62,474 bases of DNA from the NCBI GenBank assembly GCA_040902655.1, contig JBBDWV010000032.1, positions 1-62,474 of the forward strand, written 5' to 3'. Numbering within the stretch: the first letter of the stretch is position 1; each line of letters begins with the position of its first letter. Below the pieces are notes generated by a model that saw only the letters and a list, made by a program, of their open reading frames with translations, had not been told where the DNA came from and did no database searches. The position numbers and the translations under genes are program-made. Source of the DNA: Mycobacteriales bacterium (GTDB lineage: Bacteria; Actinomycetota; Actinomycetes; Mycobacteriales; SCTD01). Below, piece by piece: positions 56,281 through 62,474 of the stretch.

Positions 56281-57381
56281 ATGACCTCGGTACTCCACCT
56301 GCGCGGACCCGTACTCCTCGGACCGGAGGAGGTGGTGGGTGAAGCGTGGGTGGCCGACGGTCTTCTCACCCTGGACCGGCCGCCCGCCGGCACCGACGTG
56401 GTCCACCTCGACGGGTGGGTCGTGCCCGGTCTCGTCGACGCCCACTGCCACGTCGGCCTGGCCGCGCACGGTGCCGTCGACGCGGCGGCCGCCGAGGAAC
56501 AGGCCCTGGCCGACCGCGACGCCGGCGCGCTGCTGCTGCGCGACGCGGGGTCACCGGCCGACACCCGGTGGGTCGACGAGCGGGCCGACCTGCCGGTACT
56601 GGTCCGCGCGGGGCGGCACATCGCCCGGCCGAAGCGCTACCTCCGCAACTTCGCGGCGGAGGTCGAGCCGGCGGAGCTGACCGAGGAGGTACGCCGGCAG
56701 GCCCGCCGCGGTGACCGCTGGGTCAAGCTGGTCGGCGACTGGATCGACCGGGAGACAGGCGATCTCGCGCCCTGCTGGCCGCTGGAGGCACTGCGTCCGG
56801 CCATCGCCGCCGCACACGCGGAAGGCGCCCGCGTCACGGCGCACTGCTTCTCGCAGGCCTCCCTGCCCGACCTGGTCGAGGCCGGCATCGACTGCATCGA
56901 GCACGCCACCGGTCTGGACGAGCAGATGCTCCCGCTGCTGGCCGCGCGCGGCGTCGCGATCGTGCCGACGCTGATCAACATCGACACCTTCCCCGGCATC
57001 GCGGCCAGCGCCGACGAGAAGTACCCGGCGTACGCCGCCCACATGCGGGCGCTGCACGCACGCCGCTACGACACGGTCGCGTCGGCGTACGAGGCCGGTC
57101 TGCCGGTCTATGCCGGGACCGACGCAGGGGGGTCACTGGCCCACGGCCGGATCGCCGACGAGGTCCTCGAGCTGGCCCGCGCCGGACTCCCCCCGGCGGC
57201 GGCCCTGTCGGCCGCCTGCTGGGCCGCGCGCCAGTGGCTGGGGCGGGACGGGCTGCGCGAGGGCGCGCAGGCCGACCTGCTGGTACTGGAGGCCGACCCG
57301 CGCGCCGACCTGCGGGTGCTGCAGGCGCCACGGGCCGTGGTGCTGCGGGGCGTGCTGCGGGGCGGGCTGGGGGCAGGCTGA
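56281..57381 (+). CDS. amidohydrolase-family protein
   Basis: A 366-residue metal-dependent hydrolase. The first metal motif is VDAHCHVGL, a Lys lies in WVKLVGDW, a His in VTAHCFS, then IEHATGLD and the Asp motif YAGTDAGGS. The C-terminus ends with GADLL-like residues typical of the imidazolonepropionase/dihydroorotase-like clan. Substrate unknown. ATG at 56281 lies 68 bases after the lipoprotein stop. Confidence 0.9.
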   Translation: MTSVLHLRGPVLLGPEEVVGEAWVADGLLTLDRPPAGTDVVHLDGWVVPGLVDAHCHVGLAAHGAVDAAAAEEQALADRDAGALLLRDAGSPADTRWVDERADLPVLVRAGRHIARPKRYLRNFAAEVEPAELTEEVRRQARRGDRWVKLVGDWIDRETGDLAPCWPLEALRPAIAAAHAEGARVTAHCFSQASLPDLVEAGIDCIEHATGLDEQMLPLLAARGVAIVPTLINIDTFPGIAASADEKYPAYAAHMRALHARRYDTVASAYEAGLPVYAGTDAGGSLAHGRIADEVLELARAGLPPAAALSAACWAARQWLGRDGLREGAQADLLVLEADPRADLRVLQAPRAVVLRGVLRGGLGAG

Positions 57382-57430
57382 CCGCCGAGCAGGCTGACCG
57401 CCGAGCAGGAGCGGGCCCTCGGTGCCGTCA

Positions 57431-57494
57431 TGATCAACGTCGCTCTTCCTCAGATTTGCCTGCCTCGGAAAATGCGCAAATGCGGCGTTGATCA
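57431..57494. repeat. intergenic palindromic element with nested arms
   Basis: TGATCAACGTCGC at 57431-57443 faces GCGGCGTTGATCA at 57482-57494 (12 of 13 pairs), and ATTTGC faces GCAAAT inside. It lies in the gap between the convergent amidohydrolase and adnB genes. It may act as a bidirectional terminator or be a dispersed palindromic repeat. Confidence 0.55.
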
Positions 57495-57597
57495 CCTGCG
57501 GACCGTCGCCGGACCCGGATCGCCGCACCCAGGCCGCCGCGCCACCGCCGCCGCACCCGGGTCGCCGCGCCACCACCGCCGCTCACAGCGCCGCCGC

Positions 57598-60500
57598 TCA
57601 CGGCAGCGTGAGCGCCTCCGCCTCGACCTCACCACGCAGCAGCTGGGCCAGCTCGGCCTCCCCCGGCAGCTCGTCGCCGTGGCGCACCTCCTCGCCGGTG
57701 GCGACGTAGTGGAAGACACCCTCCACCGCAGCCGGCTCGACGCCGGCCAGCCGCGCCCAGGCCAGCCGGTAGACGGCGAGCTGGAGCGGGTCGGCGCTCT
57801 CGCTGCCGGTCTTCCAGTCGACCACCTCCCAGCGGCCGTCGCCGAGGTCGTAGACCGCGTCGATGCGCCCGCGCACCACCCGGCCGGCGACCGGCAGCAC
57901 GAAGCCCGCCTCCACGGCGTACGGGCGGCGGCTCGCCCACGGGGAGGCCAGGAACGCCTCCTGCAGGCGCTCGAGGGCGACGTCGCCGTCGAGCCCGTCG
58001 TCGCCGGCGCCGGGCAGCTCGTCGGGGCCGAGCAGCGGGCGCTGGTCGAACAGCGCCTCGACCCAGGCGTGGAAGCGGGTCCCGCGCTGCGCCGCCGCCA
58101 CCGGCCGGCGCGGCAGCGGTCGGGCCAGCTCGCGGGCCAGGCCCGCCGGGTCGGCCTGCAGCCGCAGCAGCTGGCTGGCGGTCAGCGCTGTCGGCAGGGC
58201 CACCTCGCGGACGCCCCGGCGCGCCGCCCGCTCCTCCTCGAGCAGCAGCAGGGCCTCCCGGTCGTACCGCTCGAGCTGCTCGCGCTCCCACGGCAGCAGA
58301 CCGGCAAGGTCCTCGGCCGGCAGGGCGAGGCCGGCCTCGAGCGCGGCCAGGTCGGCCAGCACCGCGTCGGCGGCGGCGCGGCGGCGCGTGTAGGGCTCCT
58401 CGTCGTACGGCGCAGGCCAGACGTGCTGCGCCGGCTCGACGAGCGCGGGGTTGCTCGTCTCCAGGGGCCTGTCGGCCCAGCACTCCACCCGGCCGCCGCC
58501 GGCAAGGGCGTGGGCGCGCAGCTCGCCGAGAAACGTGGACGGCCCGCGTGGCTTCTTCTGCGTCGCCCCCCACCAGTGGCCGCTGCCGATGAGCAGGTGC
58601 CGCGCACGGGTGAAGGCGACATAGCCCAGCCGCCGCTCCTCGCGCTCGAGGTGGTCGCGGCACTCCTGGACGTAGGCCTTCAGGCCGTCCTTGTCGTAGC
58701 GGGCGAGCGTCGGCTGGTCCTCGGCGTCACCGCGCAGCGGGCCGGGCAGCACCGACCCGCTGGTGGTCCAGCGGTCGCGCAGGGTGTCGGACGGAAAGAC
58801 CTTGCGGGTCAGGTCGGGACAGGCGACGACGTCCCACTCCAGTCCCTTGGAACGGTGGGCGGTCAGCAGCTGCACCGCGTCGCTGCCGCTCGGCGTCACC
58901 GCGTCGAGCCCGCGCTCGTGCTCCTGCGCCGCGCGCAGGAAGGCCAGGAACGCACTCAGGCTGGTCTCGCCGTCGAGGTCGGTGAAACCGGCGACCACGT
59001 CGAAGAAGGCGGACAGCGACTCGCGCCGCCGGGCCTGCACCGCCTCCGGCGAGGCGGCCAACTCGACGTCGAGGCCGGTGACCTCCACGACCCGGTGGAC
59101 GAGGTCGAGCAGCGGCTCGTCGCGGAAGCCGCGCAGGGTGCGCAGCTCGGCGTCGAGGGCGGTGACCCGCGCCAGCGCCTCGGCCGACCAGCCCTGCGAG
59201 CCGGGTCGGTCCAGCGCGTCGGCCAGCGCCACGACGTCGCACGGGTCGACCCCCGCGACCGCCTGCTCGAGCGCGGTCCCGTCGGAGGGGTCCGCACCCC
59301 GCTGCTCGACGGCCAGGATCTCCCGCGCCCGCCGCCCGAGCACCGCGAGGTCGCGGGCACCGAGCCGCCAGCGCGGCCCCGTGAGCAGCCGCAGCAGCGG
59401 CGCGTTGGCGGTGGGGTCATCGAGCACCTGCAGGACCGCGACCACGTCGGCGACCTCCGGCAGCGCCAGCAGCCCGCCGAGCCCGACCACCTCGACCGGC
59501 AGGCCCGCTGCGGTGAGAGCGGCGTACAGGTCGGCGAAGTCGCTGCGCGCGCGGACCAGGACGGCGCACTCGCGCGGCGGCGTGCCGGCGTCGACGGCAG
59601 CCTTCACCTGCGCGGCCACCCAGGTGCACTCGGACTGCCAGGTGGTGTGCAGCGCGACGACCGTCTCCCCCAGGTCGGCCTTGGCCGGCGGTGCCTGCAA
59701 CTCGACGATCCGGTGCCGCAGCCGCAGCGAGGACGCGACGGAATTGGCCAGGGCCAGCAGCCGGCCGCCGGAGCGCTGGTTGACGGCGAGGGCGAAGGTC
59801 GCGGCCTGGCTGCCGTCGGGATGCGCGAAGTGCCGCGGGAAGCCGTCGAGATTGGACACCGACGCCCCTCGCCAGCCGTAGATCGCCTGGCACGGGTCAC
59901 CGACCGCCGTCACCGGGTGACCAGGGGCCAAGGGAGCGCCGAACAGCCCCACCAGCATCCGGCGCTGCGCGACGCTGGTGTCCTGGTACTCGTCGAGCAG
60001 CACCACCCTCGAGCGCTCCCGCTCGGCGGCACCGACCTCCGGCACCGTCTCGGCCAGCCGCGCGGCCAACGCCACCTGGTCCCCGAAGTCGAGCGCGTCC
60101 AGCTCGCTCTTGGCGGTGCGGTACGCCGCGACCAGGCCCGCGAGCTCGTGCCGCCGACGCGCCGCGAGCGCCATCGTACGAAGCTCGTCGCAGTGGCCCT
60201 TCGTGCCCTTCTGGCCGTCCAGCTCGGCGCAGGTCGCCTCGACGACCTCCAGCCACTCGGCGTCCCAGGCGCGCAGCTGCTCCGGGGCGACGAGGTGCTC
60301 GGACAGCTCGGACTCCAGCGATACCAGGTCGGCGACCAGCATGGTCAACGGGCTGGTGAGGTGGGTGATCGGCCCGCGGTGGCGCCGCAGGACGCGCGCC
60401 GCGAGCTGATAGCGGGTCGCGTCGGCGAGCAGCCGCGAGCGCGGCTCGACGCCCAGGCGCAGGCCGTGCTCGGTGACCAGCCGGCCGGCGAACGCGTGGT

Positions 60501-60786
60501 AGGTCGACACGACCGGCTCGCCAATCTCGCCCGCGTGGAGCAGCCCGCCGCGCAGCCGGCCCGCCAGCTCGGCCGCGGCCTTGTTGGTGAAGGTCAGCCC
60601 GAGCACCTGGTCCGGCGCCACCTGCCCCGTGGCCACCAGCCACACGACCCGGGCGGCCATCACGCTGGTCTTGCCGGAGCCGGCGCCTGCCACCACCAGG
60701 GCGGGGGCGAGCGGCGCCGTCGCGGCCGCCAGCTGCTCGTCGGTGAACGGGATGCCGAGCAGGTCGCGCAGGTCGGCGGGTCTCAT
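57598..60786 (-). CDS. adnB: AdnB-type helicase-nuclease subunit
   Basis: A 1062-residue UvrD/RecB-like protein. Helicase motifs: VVAGAGSGKTSVMAARV, VVLLDEYQDTSVAQ, GDPCQAIYGWRGA, TAHRSKGLEWDVV and YVAFTRAR. The C-terminal PD-(D/E)XK nuclease has GRIDAVYDL and EVVDWKTGS. AdnAB is the actinobacterial end-resection complex in double-strand break repair. It follows adnA on the same strand with a 52-base gap, as in mycobacteria, where the downstream gene is adnB. Confidence 0.93.
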   Translation of the reverse strand: MRPADLRDLLGIPFTDEQLAAATAPLAPALVVAGAGSGKTSVMAARVVWLVATGQVAPDQVLGLTFTNKAAAELAGRLRGGLLHAGEIGEPVVSTYHAFAGRLVTEHGLRLGVEPRSRLLADATRYQLAARVLRRHRGPITHLTSPLTMLVADLVSLESELSEHLVAPEQLRAWDAEWLEVVEATCAELDGQKGTKGHCDELRTMALAARRRHELAGLVAAYRTAKSELDALDFGDQVALAARLAETVPEVGAAERERSRVVLLDEYQDTSVAQRRMLVGLFGAPLAPGHPVTAVGDPCQAIYGWRGASVSNLDGFPRHFAHPDGSQAATFALAVNQRSGGRLLALANSVASSLRLRHRIVELQAPPAKADLGETVVALHTTWQSECTWVAAQVKAAVDAGTPPRECAVLVRARSDFADLYAALTAAGLPVEVVGLGGLLALPEVADVVAVLQVLDDPTANAPLLRLLTGPRWRLGARDLAVLGRRAREILAVEQRGADPSDGTALEQAVAGVDPCDVVALADALDRPGSQGWSAEALARVTALDAELRTLRGFRDEPLLDLVHRVVEVTGLDVELAASPEAVQARRRESLSAFFDVVAGFTDLDGETSLSAFLAFLRAAQEHERGLDAVTPSGSDAVQLLTAHRSKGLEWDVVACPDLTRKVFPSDTLRDRWTTSGSVLPGPLRGDAEDQPTLARYDKDGLKAYVQECRDHLEREERRLGYVAFTRARHLLIGSGHWWGATQKKPRGPSTFLGELRAHALAGGGRVECWADRPLETSNPALVEPAQHVWPAPYDEEPYTRRRAAADAVLADLAALEAGLALPAEDLAGLLPWEREQLERYDREALLLLEEERAARRGVREVALPTALTASQLLRLQADPAGLARELARPLPRRPVAAAQRGTRFHAWVEALFDQRPLLGPDELPGAGDDGLDGDVALERLQEAFLASPWASRRPYAVEAGFVLPVAGRVVRGRIDAVYDLGDGRWEVVDWKTGSESADPLQLAVYRLAWARLAGVEPAAVEGVFHYVATGEEVRHGDELPGEAELAQLLRGEVEAEALTLP

Positions 60787-60838
60787 GCGGGGTCCCCGGT
60801 GCGTGCTGGGCAGCGGCGAGCAACCCGCTCGGGTGCGG

Positions 60839-62474
60839 TCACGTCACCACCTGCCGGCCGTCGGGCTGTGCGGGGCAGCAGCTGCGGAACGGGCAGCGCC
60901 CGCACCGCTCCTGCGGGGTGGGCGGGAAGCTCTCGCCGAGCACCCGCCGCACGGCGGTGTCGAGCAGCGCCTCCACCCAGGTCGGGGACGGCTCGAGCCC
61001 CTCCTGTGCCTGGACCTTGGGGCCGGACCCGTCGGCGACCCGCAGCATCACCAGCTCGGCCCCGCCGACCTCGGGTCGGTCGGGCAGCAGCTCGTCGAGG
61101 GCACCCGCGCGCACGGCCAGCTGATAGCTGCCGAGCTGGGCATGGCCGGCGATGGCGGCCTTGGTGAAGGGCGCCTTCCCCGTCTTGAGGTCGACGACGT
61201 GCACCCGGCCGTCGCGGTCGAGCTCGACCCGGTCCAGGAAACCGCGCAGCAGGACGGGACCGCCGGGCGCCTCCAGCTCGACCCGGAACGGCACCTCCGT
61301 GGCGACCAGCGTCCTGTCCCGCGCCGCGGCGTGCCAGGTCAGGAAGCGGCGCAGCGCCTCGCGCGCCTGCTCGTGCTGCTGGGCCGACTGCCACGGCGCG
61401 TCGTAGGCCAGCTGCCCCCACACCGTGTCGAGCCGGGCCATCAGCACGTCGAGCTCGGCGGGAGTGCGGCCGGTGGCGACCTCGTCGGCCAGCGCGTGCA
61501 CCACTCCCCCGAAGCCCATCGCGGAGGAGGCTGCGGACTGCGCGTGCACCTCGTGCTCGAGGAACCAGCGCAGCGGGCACTCCTCGAGCCCGCTCAGCGA
61601 GGTGCCGGACAGCGGCACCGGCGTGCCCTCCGGGTGCACCGGCGTCGCGCAGGAGCTGACCGACGCGAGCCCCCACCAGGACGCAGGGTGCGCAGCCGGC
61701 GCCAATGGCCGGCCCTCGACGTCGACCTCGGCAGCCAGCCGGGCCAGCCGGGACGCTGCCGCCCGACGCGCGGCCGGGCTCCGCGCGGGATCGACGGCCG
61801 TCCGGCGCAGCGCGGCCACCAGGGACGGCAGCGACAACGGCCGGGCCACCCGGTCCAGGTGCTCCTGCACCGCAAGCCCCAGCTCGGACAGGAAGCGGGA
61901 CGGCCGCTCACCCTCCTCGTCGGTGCCGGCCACGGCGGTGACGGCGAGCCGCCGGCGGGCGCGGGTGAGCGCGACGTAGAACAGCCGCCGCTCGTCGGCC
62001 AGCAGCTCGGCGCGCTCCGACGGCGCCCGCAGCGACCCTTGCGACAGCGGCGCCAGCCGCTCGGCCTCCAGCAGGGTGGAGCGCCGGCGCAGGTCGGGCC
62101 AGACCCCCTCCTGCACGCCGGCCACGACGACGACATCCCACTCCAGGCCCTTGCTGCGGTGGGCGGTCACCAGCCGGACCGCCTCCCCGCGCACGCCCTG
62201 CTCGGCGAGCGTGTCGGCCGGGATCTGCTGAGCCTCGATCTCGTCGAGCAGGGTGCCGACGCCGGTCAACCGGCGCCGATCGCCGGCTCGCCCGACGGTG
62301 GCGAACAGCGACACCACCGCGTCGAGATCGCGGTCGGCCGACCGCCCCGTCGCACCGCCGCGCAGCGAGGCGGCCTCCAGCCGGGCCGGCCACGGGCTGC
62401 CGGACCACAGCTCCCACAGCGCGGCCTCGGGACCCTCGGCGAGCGCCTCGCGGGCGCGGGCGAGCAGCGCCGCG
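60839..62474 (-). CDS. adnA: AdnA-type helicase-nuclease subunit, 5' part outside the window
   Basis: The last about 545 residues of a UvrD/RecB-like protein. Present are TAHRSKGLEWDVVVVAGVQE, YVALTRARRRL, and the C-terminal nuclease with FLDRVELDRD and VHVVDLKTGKAPF. A Cys cluster follows (ERCGRCPFRSCCP) that resembles the iron-sulfur staple of AddB/AdnA nucleases. The gene runs out of the window upstream, so motif I and the start are not seen. It pairs with AdnB. Confidence 0.9.
   Translation of the reverse strand, partial: AALLARAREALAEGPEAALWELWSGSPWPARLEAASLRGGATGRSADRDLDAVVSLFATVGRAGDRRRLTGVGTLLDEIEAQQIPADTLAEQGVRGEAVRLVTAHRSKGLEWDVVVVAGVQEGVWPDLRRRSTLLEAERLAPLSQGSLRAPSERAELLADERRLFYVALTRARRRLAVTAVAGTDEEGERPSRFLSELGLAVQEHLDRVARPLSLPSLVAALRRTAVDPARSPAARRAAASRLARLAAEVDVEGRPLAPAAHPASWWGLASVSSCATPVHPEGTPVPLSGTSLSGLEECPLRWFLEHEVHAQSAASSAMGFGGVVHALADEVATGRTPAELDVLMARLDTVWGQLAYDAPWQSAQQHEQAREALRRFLTWHAAARDRTLVATEVPFRVELEAPGGPVLLRGFLDRVELDRDGRVHVVDLKTGKAPFTKAAIAGHAQLGSYQLAVRAGALDELLPDRPEVGGAELVMLRVADGSGPKVQAQEGLEPSPTWVEALLDTAVRRVLGESFPPTPQERCGRCPFRSCCPAQPDGRQVVT

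Noticed and set aside
57430-61167. A very long plus-strand open frame
   Set aside because: It is antisense to adnB and adnA, whose helicase and nuclease motifs are clear; its sequence is low-complexity Arg/Gln/Ala without motifs.

Overview
This 62.5-kb window is very GC-rich, uses many GTG starts, packs genes with ATGA/GTGA overlaps, and carries actinobacterial marker genes: WhiB7, mycoredoxin-1, AdnA/AdnB, UvrD2 with HRDC, a GAF-ANTAR regulator and DUF1206. The order whiB7 - uvrD2 - mrx1 - nudC - adnB - adnA matches the mycobacterial Rv3197A-Rv3202c neighbourhood, with other genes interleaved. The source is therefore an actinomycete. I lean towards a Geodermatophilales/Frankiales-like lineage, but that placement is an inference. 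I saw no rRNA, tRNA, CRISPR array or intact transposase.

Region A (about 0.2-10.6 kb) looks like ordinary chromosome. It holds a DEAD-box RNA helicase with a downstream Pro/Ala-rich protein, a PAS-GAF-SpoIIE phosphatase overlapping an RsbW-like kinase, a NarL-type two-component system with a DUF4097-like envelope protein, and a divergent MMPL exporter.

Region B (about 10.9-30.6 kb) is a copper/envelope-stress island. It holds BlaI and an M56 protease, two paralogous BNR-repeat proteins, a translationally coupled operon (CsoR-family repressor, thioredoxin-fold protein, membrane-anchored alpha/beta hydrolase, cupredoxin-CopA ATPase fusion, aspartyl/asparaginyl hydroxylase-like enzyme), a Met/His-rich tandem-repeat secreted peptide, a CopC-CopD fusion with small metal-ligand-rich membrane proteins, a CcdA-like protein, an SQR-like flavoprotein and a TetR unit. 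A recurring operator, TACTAC-N8-GTAGTA, or its half-site, lies before most of these units and before blaI itself. I infer one BlaI-type regulon. The left edge carries a relE fragment nearly identical to part of an intact relE at 32.9 kb.

Region C (30.8-33.5 kb) holds two paralogous Phd/YefM-RelE toxin-antitoxin pairs around a broken membrane-protein gene. Region D (33.8-40.2 kb) is bounded by a 22-bp direct repeat. The right copy is the 3' end of a phosphatase-superfamily gene, so the segment looks like an integrated element. It carries a frameshifted MobC-like gene, a zinc-ribbon protein, an OmpR-type two-component system with a divergent PepSY protein, an apparently leaderless AAA ATPase gene, and an 11-bp direct-repeat array near the right end. 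No integrase is left.

Region E (40.2-62.5 kb) is chromosome again. whiB7 has a long leader with a promoter, an upstream ORF containing 30-bp repeats, and a strong intrinsic terminator, which suggests ribosome-mediated attenuation. It is followed by uvrD2, divergent mrx1, a GAF-ANTAR regulator, DUF1206, nudC, two M16 peptidase-fold proteins, an AidB-like acyl-CoA dehydrogenase, an EEP-family enzyme, a DUF1023 hydrolase module with a lipoprotein, an amidohydrolase, and adnB-adnA. adnA is cut by the window end.
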